Of a stretch of DNA of 64,000 bases, positions 44,622 to 53,438 are shown piece after piece (position 1 is the first letter of the stretch; every line of letters begins with the position of its first letter). The notes under the pieces are model-generated. The model was not told where the DNA came from and did not search any database. It saw only the letters and a program-made list of their open reading frames with translations. This DNA is from Lactobacillus kimbladii. Its GTDB lineage: Bacteria; Bacillota; Bacilli; Lactobacillales; Lactobacillaceae. The position numbers were made by a program, and so were the translations under genes. The stretch lies in contig NZ_SCMB01000002.1 in NCBI RefSeq assembly GCF_014323605.1, positions 248,001-312,000 of the forward strand, in the 5' to 3' direction.

Positions 44622-45779
44622 CTACTGACCAATTATATTAATAGATGGTTTTTTCTCATATCCTTCACTACCTATTTGTAATATACTATCAAAAAATACC
44701 ATACTAATTTGACTCAGTTTATTATCATAACTTCTATGATACGGATTCAATTTCCAATTCTCAGCCTTGGCTCTATCACCACGATTATTTAATATTGTGA
44801 TAACTGAATTAGCAGCATGTTTTTTTGATACGTTCGATTTTTGATACCAAGCCGCAGCATGATTTACAGATCCATATATTAAATTCCAAATTTGTCCTAT
44901 AGAATATTCTTCAATTAAATGATTTATGACTAACTTAGTCTTCTTCTGGGGATTAAACTCAAACCTTGCTTCTCTCATTTGTTCAACCAGATATTCTAGA
45001 CATTCATACAATGCTATTTGCTTCCACATTGCTAAACATTCTTCTTTATATTGAATTATATTACTCCTATCTGGATATTCTAAGTTATCTATTCCTTCTG
45101 AATCATCTTCTACATTAATCAGATAATTTACTTTAAAGATATAATATGCAATTGACAAATCATTTACAGAGAAAGCTTCTATAGGAGACATAGGATCAAC
45201 TAAAATAATATTCTCCGATAACAAATGTTCTAATATTATCCGATCAAATTCATAAGTTGGTGACAATTTCTCTTCAATTATTTTCTCTCCTGATATTTTG
45301 GAAGCTTCATCATTCAGGCCAGCATGAAGAAGTGCTGAAAGATATATTTTTGATGAGACCGATAAATCTTCATATTTAACCTTGTTTGTATTCAAAGTAT
45401 AGGCTGAAATAATTATTTTTCTCTTTTGTTCGCGAATTTTTCTATTCTTTTCTTGGCACCCTTTGCAATTGCAATTCCTTTTTAATTCATGACCACAGAT
45501 TGTACATTTGGGAATTCTTGTCGAATTGCCATTTCTACTAGGCATTTCTAGTACTAAATTTGATTTGTCATATGGGCACTTTTCTTCTATGTAAATTAGA
45601 GGAAATTCCTTTGACAAGTTTTTAATACCTCTACTAATTGAATATTTACTTATTATTTTTGCAACACTAAGGTTGCTATTATAATAATCATCCATAATGC
45701 TAATAATCTGAGATCTGTTAAATGACTTTAGTTTTCCAACATAATTATCCCAATCAAAAGATAATGTTTCCAATTTCAT
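44622..45779 (-). CDS. Unknown protein with a cysteine cluster (putative zinc-binding)
   Basis: A 385-residue soluble protein that I do not recognise. The N-terminus looks like a helix-turn-helix (RSQIISIMDDYYNSNLSVAK). A cysteine-rich segment at about residues 68-116 (CPYDKSN, CTICGH, CNCKGCQ) suggests one or two zinc sites. The rest is mostly helical and acidic, ending with a conserved-looking block (NHAAAWYQKSNVSKKHAANS, then VFFDSILQIGSEGY). It is more AT-rich than the core genes and isolated between gene-poor stretches, close to the defence island. An accessory or defence role is only a guess. Confidence 0.72.
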   Translation of the reverse strand: MKLETLSFDWDNYVGKLKSFNRSQIISIMDDYYNSNLSVAKIISKYSISRGIKNLSKEFPLIYIEEKCPYDKSNLVLEMPSRNGNSTRIPKCTICGHELKRNCNCKGCQEKNRKIREQKRKIIISAYTLNTNKVKYEDLSVSSKIYLSALLHAGLNDEASKISGEKIIEEKLSPTYEFDRIILEHLLSENIILVDPMSPIEAFSVNDLSIAYYIFKVNYLINVEDDSEGIDNLEYPDRSNIIQYKEECLAMWKQIALYECLEYLVEQMREARFEFNPQKKTKLVINHLIEEYSIGQIWNLIYGSVNHAAAWYQKSNVSKKHAANSVITILNNRGDRAKAENWKLNPYHRSYDNKLSQISMVFFDSILQIGSEGYEKKPSINIIGQ

Positions 45780-45886
45780 TTTTTCTCACTATCCTTTTTA
45801 TTTAAACCTACCAAAATCTCATTAACAACAAGATTAATAGTTTTGAGATCTTCGCAAAAAATGAAGCAAATGGATGAATTTACCAT
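45776..45886 (-). pseudogene. Remnant of a gene translationally coupled to the cysteine-cluster gene
   Basis: A 36-codon reading frame from an ATG at 45886 (MVNSSICFIFCEDLKTINLV, then NKKDSEKK) whose TGA overlaps the ATG of the 44622-45779 gene. Just upstream, about 45870-46000 in another frame reads LDYIEVKSKTIVIHYSLADY and RLDIDNQTQNGKFIHLL. There is no ribosome binding site. It looks like the frameshifted tail of a lost upstream partner; coding of the short piece alone is doubtful. Confidence 0.4.
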
Positions 45887-47439
45887 TTTGTGTTTGGTTG
45901 TCGATATCCAGTCGATAATCAGCTAAAGAATAATGGATTACTATAGTTTTGCTTTTAACCTCAATATAATCTAACTATGTGAATTGTCTTATTGCACGAA
46001 AAACTTTTGACTTTTTATATCAAAGTCAGCTTTTTAAATTTTGTTGCATACTAATAATACTGCAAACTTTTGTAGTAGTCGGTAAAGCTTGATGTCTAAA
46101 GCATCAAGTTGATTTAGTAACTTTAATCTGAAAAATCTTAAATTATGCATCTATGAAAGAGCTTGTCATGATCTAATTGGTTAACCTTTTATTTAGCAAT
46201 GTTCTGAATCAGATCATCATTGGCCTATTTAAGATATAGAAATTTTTAAATAAATTTTGCCAAGTTACTTTACGACGTTATTAGTACTTATTATCCTGAG
46301 AAAGTTGTTCTTGATCATTCTAACTCATGATATCTGTACCATGATCTTCAATTTCTATAATTTCCATTTACTACATCATAATATATTTTTTATTTGCAAG
46401 AATATCACTAATACTACAATTTCAAGCACCAAATTTTGACAAAATACCTTTAGTAGAATTACCATTTCTACAAAGCTGGGCCACAGAATCGGCATTTATG
46501 TCTCCGACTTTTGTAGCTTTTTCTCTTCATTCCACGTTCAATTAAAATCTATTAATGTTTGTTGTAACTGAAATTCATGTTTTTCTCCTCTTTAAAACAA
46601 ACTTATAGTTTATATGATACAGCATTTATTTTAATAATAGAAACTTTTATTTAGTTTCGTAAACTTTAGATCACTTAAAAACATACTTGAAATTGTCTCA
46701 AGAATTGTTCTTGTTCTATTTTTTAAACATATATTAAAATACCTTTTGCTCATTATTATCTTAGAACTTAATCTCATGCATTTATTTATCTCAAGTTTTT
46801 TGTTGCATACCCATCCTATTTTCAATTAAAATTATGTACCGCTATGAAAGGTAATTGGTTAGCAAGTCTGCATGTAGGTGCTCAATTCAGATTAACTAAC
46901 AATCTCATTATTTAATTTGAGAAATATATTGATTTCAAGTCCGAAGATATTAATATCAAAACTTTTCACTTTTAATTCTAAATAATCATATTATCCTGAT
47001 TCTTTGGAAACTAATGACTTCTACAAATCTTATAGTTGTTCAATAATACTATTTTAGTTTCGCTCGTACAGCCATCAAATTTATTGCTTGATTGCAAAAT
47101 AGTCAGTTTGCTTGACTGGCTTACTTTTTAATTATTTTATTTGTCAGCATACCATTATTTTTAATTTGCTTTCCGAATAAATTTTGAGACTGGTTATTTA
47201 TTTTTGACATTTCCGTATCATTCATTTATACAAATTATATTTAAAAGAACATCAATGGTATTTTAGGTCATAGTATCAATTTTAACTGAATATTATCAAC
47301 TTTATATACCCAAATATATCTATGAATGTAGGATTTATGATGAACTTAAGTAGTAATTTTATGACTTCATGAATTATTAAAAAAAAACAGTACATAAAAA
47401 TAATTTTATCAGTATCTGAATCATTTCGGAACTATTCTT
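45887..47439. other. Gene-poor AT-rich stretch
   Basis: About 1.5 kb without a credible gene. Two short frames (46257-46439 on + and 46631-46825 on -) lack start signals and have low-complexity composition. An inverted repeat CTTGATG / CATCAAG lies at 46088-46110. A short basic zinc-ribbon-like string (RRHKCRFCG, reverse strand near 46500) could be a transposase fragment but is too short to call. Confidence 0.5.
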
Positions 47440-48024
47440 TTATTGTCTAAAGTGTTCAAAATGTAGTTTTGTTAAATATTTCTTCCTTCGTTCAAGCGAA
47501 GAATTAGTAATACCACCAAAATTTTGCCAGTAACAATGCCGAAACCCTAATTGGCGCAAAGTTTTGTTAATGAAAATTTTTTTAATAGCATTACCTAAAA
47601 AGAAATGAATATACCAAGTTGGTGAAGTTGAAGTGGTCAACACATAGCAATGTTTAACATTAGTCAGCTCACCTTTCACTCCTATTTTAGTAACAGTGTG
47701 TGATAAACCTTCTCCTTCTTTCATCACCTTGTCTATAAAACCTTTTAACATCCCGGGAATATCATTCCACCAAAAGGGTGTAATAAAAATCACGGTATTC
47801 GCTTGTTGACATAGTTTTAGGTATTTAGTAACTAAAGAGTCGGTAGTTTGACCCTGATGATAGAGTCTCAATTCTTCCTTTGAGTATACTGGATTAAAAT
47901 GATCCGCATACAAATCTATTATTTCGTATTTCTGATGAGCAGCACTTAGATTTTCCTTAATTATTTCGAGTTCAGCATGATTAAAGCTTTGATCATAGGG
48001 ATGGCAATAAATTATCAAAATCAT
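47440..48024 (-). CDS. NAD(P)H-dependent quinone oxidoreductase (flavodoxin-2 family)
   Basis: A 194-residue flavoprotein with the family pattern MILIIYCHPYDQSFNHAEL (phosphate loop), NTVIFITPFWWNDIPGMLKGFIDKVM (FMN loop) and the LRQLGFRHC region. Related proteins (MdaB/YwrO/KefF type) reduce quinones or nitro compounds using FMN and NAD(P)H. It overlaps the upstream tetR gene by 32 bases, so the two form an operon under that repressor. GGGGTAG lies before the ATG. Confidence 0.86.
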   Translation of the reverse strand: MILIIYCHPYDQSFNHAELEIIKENLSAAHQKYEIIDLYADHFNPVYSKEELRLYHQGQTTDSLVTKYLKLCQQANTVIFITPFWWNDIPGMLKGFIDKVMKEGEGLSHTVTKIGVKGELTNVKHCYVLTTSTSPTWYIHFFLGNAIKKIFINKTLRQLGFRHCYWQNFGGITNSSLERRKKYLTKLHFEHFRQ

Positions 48025-48559
48025 TTTTTGCTACCCCAATCATTTCATTGAGAGTTTTTTCAACTAAAATAGGTTCATATTCAGCAACCCCGTTTATGAT
48101 TAACAACGAATATCCTTGAATAAAAGCCCAAATCTGTGTAAAGAATTGTTGATCAGTAACTCCACCACTATTTATCTGATGAACTAACTTCATTACCTGA
48201 TCGTAAAATTGAAAATCATGATTAGCATGTTGGTAAAAATTCTGCAAACTCGAATTAAAAAATAGGAAGTTGATTAGCTTCGCCTGTTCTTTGCTCAACT
48301 TACAGAATTCATTAGCTAATGAAAGTAGTTCATCCTTCGGTGAACTCTCAGAAGTGGTAATCAGTTGTTCAGAAAATTGCTGTGATAATTTAATCGATAC
48401 TTGGTAAAACAACTCATCCTTGTTTTGAAAGTATTTATAAATGGCGCCAGTAGTCATTCCTATTTTTGCTGCTAATTTTCGCATCGATAAGTTCTTATAA
48501 TCATCTGTTTTAATCCATTCTACAGTTGCTTGAATGATTTTATCTTGTGTGTTGTCCAA
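47993..48559 (-). CDS. TetR family transcriptional regulator
   Basis: A 188-residue repressor. The N-terminal helix-turn-helix is DKIIQATVEWIKTDDYKNLS, MRKLAAKIGMTTGAIYKYFQNKDEL; the C-terminal helices form the ligand and dimer domain. I place the start at a TTG at 48559, because a perfect AAGGAGG lies eight bases upstream. A longer frame from 48610 would begin inside the operator region. It probably represses itself and the overlapping oxidoreductase through two identical palindromes just upstream. Confidence 0.88.
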   Translation of the reverse strand: MDNTQDKIIQATVEWIKTDDYKNLSMRKLAAKIGMTTGAIYKYFQNKDELFYQVSIKLSQQFSEQLITTSESSPKDELLSLANEFCKLSKEQAKLINFLFFNSSLQNFYQHANHDFQFYDQVMKLVHQINSGGVTDQQFFTQIWAFIQGYSLLIINGVAEYEPILVEKTLNEMIGVAKNDFDNLLPSL

Positions 48560-48576
48560 ATTACATACCTCCTTGA

Positions 48577-48616
48577 ATAACATCGTTATCTGCAATTTGC
48601 AATATAACACTGTTAT
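48577..48616 (-). promoter_or_regulatory. Tandem operator of the TetR regulator
   Basis: Two copies of ATAAC-N3-GTTAT, at 48577-48589 and 48604-48616, 27 bases apart, with a smaller palindrome TGCAATTTGCA between them. Placed directly before the tetR start, they fit a two-site autoregulatory operator. Confidence 0.7.
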
Positions 48617-48666
48617 CTCAAAACGTCAAGAAGTCCAAAAAATTAAGATATTACTTGGTATAAAAC

Positions 48667-48716
48667 AAAAAAGCGTACCAATTTCACTCATTAAAAAAGA
48701 ATTAGTACGCTTTTAT
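48667..48716 (-). terminator. Terminator after the second methyltransferase gene
   Basis: AAAAGCGTAC / GTACGCTTTT arms around a long loop, with T runs, about 40 bases past the stop at 48752. Confidence 0.75.
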
Positions 48717-48751
48717 TCTATTAAAATGCCCACTATACAAGCATTTAGTAT

Positions 48752-50104
48752 TTATTTCCTAGTCCGTTTCAGCACCGTCACCGCCTCTACATGCGGTGTT
48801 TGTGGAAACATGTCAACAGGATCGATTTGATTAAAGGTATACCCATCATTCATAAATTCCTGCAGGTCACGAATCATGGTTGCGGGATTGCATGAGATAT
48901 AAACAATTTTTTTTGGACTAGTTTTTACTGCTGCCTCAATAAATTCTGACGTTAATCCTTTTCGTGGTGGGTCGACAAAGATAACATCAGCTTTCATCCC
49001 CTTAGCAGCCCATCTTGGCATCACTTCTTCGGCTTTACCAGTCACGTATTTCGCATTATTGATACCATTCAACTTGGCATTATTATTGGCATCTTTCACC
49101 GCGTCAGACACACTTTCAATTCCACGGACCGATTTAACGTGTTTAGCAACACTTAAACCAATAGTTCCAATACCAGAATAAGCATCAATCACGATATCAT
49201 CAGGCTTTAAATCAGCTTTTTTGATAGCTAAATCATATAAGCGGGGAGTTTGCAGTGAATTAATTTGAAAGAAACTCTCAGGGGAAATCTTAAACTTAAC
49301 ATCACCTATTTGATCCGTAATTTGTGGTTTACCAAAGATCAAATAATCAACTTTGCCCAAGATAACGTTGGTCTTCTTCGGGTTATAGTTCAAAACTAAG
49401 CTGGTAACACCGTCAATTTGCTTAATTGCATCAGCCACTTTAGGTAGTTGCGGAAAATCCTTGTGTAGACAAACCAAGATGACCATAATTTCACCAGTCG
49501 CTTTACTGCGGCGAACGTCCAAGTATCTGACTTCACCCTGATTATGAATTTCATCGTAAGCTGGAACACGGTATTGTCTTAAAATGTCACGCACAGCAAC
49601 TAAAACGCGGTCAATTTCATGATCAGTCGTAAAGAAATTAGTCAGTGGCACTAAATCATGTGAGTGCTTTCTGAAAAAGCCAATTTCAAGCTGGCCCTTA
49701 ACTTCACGAACAGGCACTTGTGCCTTGTTACGATAGCCAGTTTGTTCTGGACTAGGCAAGGTCTCGCCCACTTTTACATCATCTAAATGTGCTTTTTGCA
49801 GTAAATTTACTACTTGATTACGTTTAAATTCCAGCTGCTTATCGTATTTAACGTGTGCTAAAGATGCCAAGCCAGTTTGAACCCACTGGTTGAGCTTAAT
49901 ATTAACCCGGTCAGGACTTTCCTTAATGATTTGCTCGATTTTAGCAAAAGCAAAACTCTTTTTGACTTTTAAGATCTTGGCTTCTACCGTTTCTCCCGGT
50001 AAAGCATTGTTAACGAATACCGTCATCCCTTCATAATGAGCTACTCCCATAGCTTCATATGATAAGTCGGTAATTTCAAGTTTAATTATTTGATTTTTTT
50101 CCAT
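48752..50104 (-). CDS. 23S rRNA (uracil-5-)-methyltransferase, RlmD/RlmCD family (copy 2)
   Basis: A 450-residue paralogue of the 11221 gene. TRAM domain at the N-terminus (LEITDLSYEAMGVAHYEGMTVFVNNALPGE is split over residues 8-37), SAM motif DAYSGIGTIGLSVA, DPPRKGL, catalytic YISCNPATMIRDL and terminal HVEAVTVL. In many Firmicutes this gene follows the gatCAB-dagK series, as here, and its product modifies two 23S uridines. As in copy 1, the Fe-S cysteine cluster is absent (WVQTGLASLAHVKY). Start chosen at 50104, where AAAGGA is correctly spaced. Confidence 0.92.
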   Translation of the reverse strand: MEKNQIIKLEITDLSYEAMGVAHYEGMTVFVNNALPGETVEAKILKVKKSFAFAKIEQIIKESPDRVNIKLNQWVQTGLASLAHVKYDKQLEFKRNQVVNLLQKAHLDDVKVGETLPSPEQTGYRNKAQVPVREVKGQLEIGFFRKHSHDLVPLTNFFTTDHEIDRVLVAVRDILRQYRVPAYDEIHNQGEVRYLDVRRSKATGEIMVILVCLHKDFPQLPKVADAIKQIDGVTSLVLNYNPKKTNVILGKVDYLIFGKPQITDQIGDVKFKISPESFFQINSLQTPRLYDLAIKKADLKPDDIVIDAYSGIGTIGLSVAKHVKSVRGIESVSDAVKDANNNAKLNGINNAKYVTGKAEEVMPRWAAKGMKADVIFVDPPRKGLTSEFIEAAVKTSPKKIVYISCNPATMIRDLQEFMNDGYTFNQIDPVDMFPQTPHVEAVTVLKRTRK

Positions 50105-50276
50105 ATTTTGTCCTTTTTTACAAACACTAATCAATATATCTATTTTACTAAAAATCTCAACAAAAGTAATGTACATGCCTATTCTTAATATTGAATTAAT
50201 TTCAGTTTTTTCCCTTCACACTTACTTTAGTCTGTGTTACTTTTAATACTAATCAATTAAAGAAAGGACGTTTTTC

Positions 50277-50987
50277 ATGAATAATTATGATACCAATTCA
50301 GATAGGCGCCAAATCCACACCATCTCCGAAACTAATACTTTTTTAACTAAAATGTATGCTCTCATGGGTGGTGCCGTGCTGATTTCTGCATTAGCTGCTT
50401 ACTTAACAATGACCGTATTCAGAAGCGCTGTGATGAATATGCCAGTGGCCATGATGTGGCTCATTTTATTTGTACCTTTTGGCTTATCAATGGGAATTAG
50501 CTTTAAGGCAGATCGTAGTCCAGTTGCCAGTTTAGTAATGTTAACAATATTATCAGCAATTTACGGCTTTGAGTTTGCCTTAATTGCCGGCTTTTATACC
50601 GGCACCCAAATCACCACTGCTTTTGTTTCAGCAGCTGCCGTGTTTATTGCCATGGCCTTGTTTGGTACTTTTACTAAAAGGGATCTTAGCAATTGGAATT
50701 CATACTTGAGTGCTGCTTTACTTGGTTTCGTTGTTGCCTGGGTAGTTAATATGTTTTTACGTAGCCCTGCCGTTACCTATGTCTTCTCATTTATCGGTGT
50801 CATTCTTTTCACGGGCTTAGTTGCCAGTGATGCTAACCGAATGAAAGCAATTTACAGTAATTACGGTGATCAAGTTTCAACTAATGGTTTAGCAGTTCTC
50901 GGTGCATTACAACTTTACCTTGACTTCATTAATATTTTTATGTTCTTGCTAGAAATCTTTGGTGGCAGTGGCAATAGCCGCAACTAA
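50277..50987 (+). CDS. Bax inhibitor-1 family membrane protein
   Basis: A 236-residue protein with seven transmembrane helices and the BI-1/YbhL/YetJ pattern: TFLTKMYALMGGAVLISALAA, SAIYGFEFALIAGFY, SAAAVFIAMALFGTFTKRDL and ALQLYLDFINIFMFLLEIFG. Homologues act as pH-sensitive calcium leak channels. GAAAGGA precedes the ATG. It is inserted on the opposite strand between dagK and the methyltransferase. Confidence 0.9.
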   Translation: MNNYDTNSDRRQIHTISETNTFLTKMYALMGGAVLISALAAYLTMTVFRSAVMNMPVAMMWLILFVPFGLSMGISFKADRSPVASLVMLTILSAIYGFEFALIAGFYTGTQITTAFVSAAAVFIAMALFGTFTKRDLSNWNSYLSAALLGFVVAWVVNMFLRSPAVTYVFSFIGVILFTGLVASDANRMKAIYSNYGDQVSTNGLAVLGALQLYLDFINIFMFLLEIFGGSGNSRN

Positions 50988-51006
50988 TAGATTTTATTAA
51001 CAAGCA

Positions 51007-51042
51007 AAAAGAGCAACTACTATTAACAGTAGTTGCTCTTTC
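51007..51042. terminator. Bidirectional terminator between BI-1 gene and dagK
   Basis: AAAGAGCAACTACT, loop, AGTAGTTGCTCTTT with A and T runs on both sides, between convergent genes. Confidence 0.9.
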
Positions 51043-51054
51043 TTTGTGTTTTAA

Positions 51055-51975
51055 TTATTCACCAACAAAAAATTCAATTCGTTGTTGTAAATTTTTAAAG
51101 GTAACAGGACAATAATCACCAATTTCACCGTCAAGGTTAACCGGCAACTTCTCTCCCTTGCTTTTACCAATTAACTCAATCTTTAAACTACGCGTCTTGG
51201 TGTAAATAATGTCAGGATCATCAACATGCTTGCCGTTTAATGCCAAAGCCATCAATTTCAGTAATTTTACTGGATCAGACGGTTTAACAATTATTAGTTG
51301 GAATAAACCATCACTTAGTTCAGCATCAGGCATTATTTGTTCAAAACCACCAATAGAATTAGTCATTCCCAGCAATAACATTGAAAGCTTGCCCTCATAG
51401 ACGCCTTCATCATATGTCAGACGCAATTCATTTTCAGTTAAATGAGGCAACATTTCAGCACCTTTAATTAAATAGGCGGTATAACCCAGAGCAGACTTTA
51501 CTTCTGAAGGAACTCCATAAGTTAATTCGGTTAGTGAGCCACAAGCTGCAATATTGACGAAATATTGAATATCTTTGGCAAAAGTAGCTTGACCAATGTC
51601 CATTTTACGAGTTTTATTTTTGAGAATAACTTTTGTCGCTTCGGCAATATCATTTCGGGGAATATGTAGAGCACGAGCATAATCATTAGTTGTACCGGCA
51701 GGAATAATTGCCATCTTAGGTCTTTTCTCTAAATAAGCAATGCCGTTTACTACTTCATTGATAGTACCATCACCACCAGCGGCAACAATCAATTCAAAAC
51801 CTTCATTAGCTACACGAGTTGCTTCTTTTTGCGCACTCTGCTTTTCTTGTGTAGTTCTGAAGGCACTTGCCTCATATCCAGCTTGTTCCAAAACGTCCAA
51901 TATATCCGCGACATTTTTAGGCATCTGTTCGTGACCAGATACAGGATTATAGATCAATCTTGCTTTTTCAGTCAT
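51055..51975 (-). CDS. dagK: Diacylglycerol/lipid kinase (DagK/YegS family)
   Basis: A 306-residue soluble kinase with the catalytic domain motifs LIYNPVSGHEQMPKN, VAAGGDGTINEVVNGI and IIPAGTTNDYARAL. The middle NSIGGFEQIMPDAELSDG and the end NLDGEIG complete the fold. DgkB-type enzymes return diacylglycerol, a by-product of lipoteichoic acid synthesis, to phosphatidic acid. Last gene of the pcrA-ligA-camS-gatCAB-dagK series, 29 bases after gatB, ending at a strong terminator. Confidence 0.93.
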   Translation of the reverse strand: MTEKARLIYNPVSGHEQMPKNVADILDVLEQAGYEASAFRTTQEKQSAQKEATRVANEGFELIVAAGGDGTINEVVNGIAYLEKRPKMAIIPAGTTNDYARALHIPRNDIAEATKVILKNKTRKMDIGQATFAKDIQYFVNIAACGSLTELTYGVPSEVKSALGYTAYLIKGAEMLPHLTENELRLTYDEGVYEGKLSMLLLGMTNSIGGFEQIMPDAELSDGLFQLIIVKPSDPVKLLKLMALALNGKHVDDPDIIYTKTRSLKIELIGKSKGEKLPVNLDGEIGDYCPVTFKNLQQRIEFFVGE

Positions 51976-52004
51976 ATTTCTACCCTTATTATTTCAAAAC
52001 TTAC

Positions 52005-53435
52005 TTAACGCTTCTGCAATTCTTCATTCAGTAACTTATTAATTACCTTTGGATTTGCCTTGCCCCTGGTCTGTTTCATCAACTGGCCGACAAGATAGCC
52101 AATTGCACGGTCTTTACCGTTCTTAAAGTCTTCTACTGATTGTGGGTTGTTATCAACAACTTCTTTCACCATAGGTGCCAAGACGCTGGTATCAGATAAT
52201 TGCACCATACCCTTGTCTTCAACATATTTCTTAGGATCGGTTCCATTAGCAATTGTCTCTGCAAAAACCTTTTTAGCAATCTTAGAAGAAATCGTGCCAT
52301 CTTTAATCAACTTAATCATGGCAGCCAAATGCTCTGGTGTCAACTTAATATCAGCAAGTTCAACGCGATTATCATTCAAATAACCATTAACTTGGGTATT
52401 CATCCAATTGGCAGCAAGCTGAGGATCAGCTCCAGCAGCAACAGTTTGATCAAAGAAGTCTGAACTTTCTTTAGTTTGCAAAAGAACATTAGCATCGTAT
52501 TTTTTCAGACCAAATTCATTCACGTATTGGTTGTATCGTTCTTCAGCTGAGCGTGGCAAAGTTGATTTGATTTCATCAATCCACTCTTGGCTGATATGAT
52601 CAGGAGCAATATCAGGTTCAGGGAAGTAACGGTAATCTGCATCTCCTTCTTTGACACGTTCCAAAACAGTTTTACCAGTTGCTTCATCAAAACGGCGAGT
52701 TGAAAGTTGCACGCGACCGCCAGAAAGGAGAACTTGTGCTTGCCGCTTTTCTTCATATGCCAAAGATTTACGCACATGTTCAAATGAGTTCAAGTTTTTC
52801 ATTTCAACTTTAGTGCCCAGTTCTTTTTGACCAGCAGGTCTAATGGAAATGTTGGTATCAACACGCATTGATCCCTCTTCCATCTTAACGTCGGAAGCAC
52901 CGGTAAATTGCACTATCTTACGTAATTTTTCAAGGTAGGCGTATCCTTCATCAGGATCAGCAATTTCTGGTTCAGAAACAACTTCAAGTAAAGGAACACC
53001 CTGACGGTTTAAGTCAACGTATGAATACCCGTTTGTACCATGAGTATTTTTGCCGGCATCTTCCTCGATGTGCATTTCATGAATGCCGATACGCTTTTTC
53101 TTACCGTGAGATTCAATTTCAACATAGCCATCACGAGCTAGTGGTTGGAAAAATTGGGTGATTTGGTAAGCCTTAGGACTATCTGGGTAATAATAATTTT
53201 TCCGATCAAAATGAGTAGTTGGTAAAATATGAGCATGCGTTGCCAATGCAACCATAATACCTAAGCGATAAACGTCTTTGTTAACGTAAGGTAAAACACC
53301 TGGCATTGCCCAATCAATTACATTTGTTTCCGTGTTGGGCTTTGCACCATAACTTACTGGTGAAGGTGAAAAAATCTTACTTTTAGTTTTTAATTCAAAG
53401 TGAACTTCGAACCCAATCGTTGATTTAAAATTCAT
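52005..53435 (-). CDS. gatB: Asp/Glu-tRNA amidotransferase subunit B
   Basis: A 476-residue GatB, which phosphorylates Glu-tRNA-Gln or Asp-tRNA-Asn before amidation. Signatures are [36 protein letters not shown] and [15 protein letters not shown], with a C-terminal YqeY-like helical tail ([14 protein letters not shown]). GGAGG lies before the ATG inside the end of gatA; only three bases separate the two genes. Confidence 0.96.
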   Translation of the reverse strand: MNFKSTIGFEVHFELKTKSKIFSPSPVSYGAKPNTETNVIDWAMPGVLPYVNKDVYRLGIMVALATHAHILPTTHFDRKNYYYPDSPKAYQITQFFQPLARDGYVEIESHGKKKRIGIHEMHIEEDAGKNTHGTNGYSYVDLNRQGVPLLEVVSEPEIADPDEGYAYLEKLRKIVQFTGASDVKMEEGSMRVDTNISIRPAGQKELGTKVEMKNLNSFEHVRKSLAYEEKRQAQVLLSGGRVQLSTRRFDEATGKTVLERVKEGDADYRYFPEPDIAPDHISQEWIDEIKSTLPRSAEERYNQYVNEFGLKKYDANVLLQTKESSDFFDQTVAAGADPQLAANWMNTQVNGYLNDNRVELADIKLTPEHLAAMIKLIKDGTISSKIAKKVFAETIANGTDPKKYVEDKGMVQLSDTSVLAPMVKEVVDNNPQSVEDFKNGKDRAIGYLVGQLMKQTRGKANPKVINKLLNEELQKR

Positions 53436-53438
53436 CAG

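Noticed and set aside
46470-46540. A zinc-ribbon-like string (KCRFCG) hinting at a transposase remnant
   Set aside because: Only about 20 codons before a stop, with no terminal repeats or other transposase motifs found.
46257-46825. Short reading frames in the gene-poor block
   Set aside because: Isoleucine/phenylalanine/asparagine-rich products without ribosome binding sites, as expected by chance in AT-rich DNA.
48560-48610. A longer N-terminus for the TetR regulator starting at 48610
   Set aside because: It would run through the operator palindromes and lacks a ribosome binding site; the TTG at 48559 follows a perfect AAGGAGG.
50105-50176. A 24-residue N-terminal extension of the second methyltransferase
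   Set aside because: No ribosome binding site, hydrophobic composition unlike the family, and a well-placed AAAGGA before the ATG at 50104.
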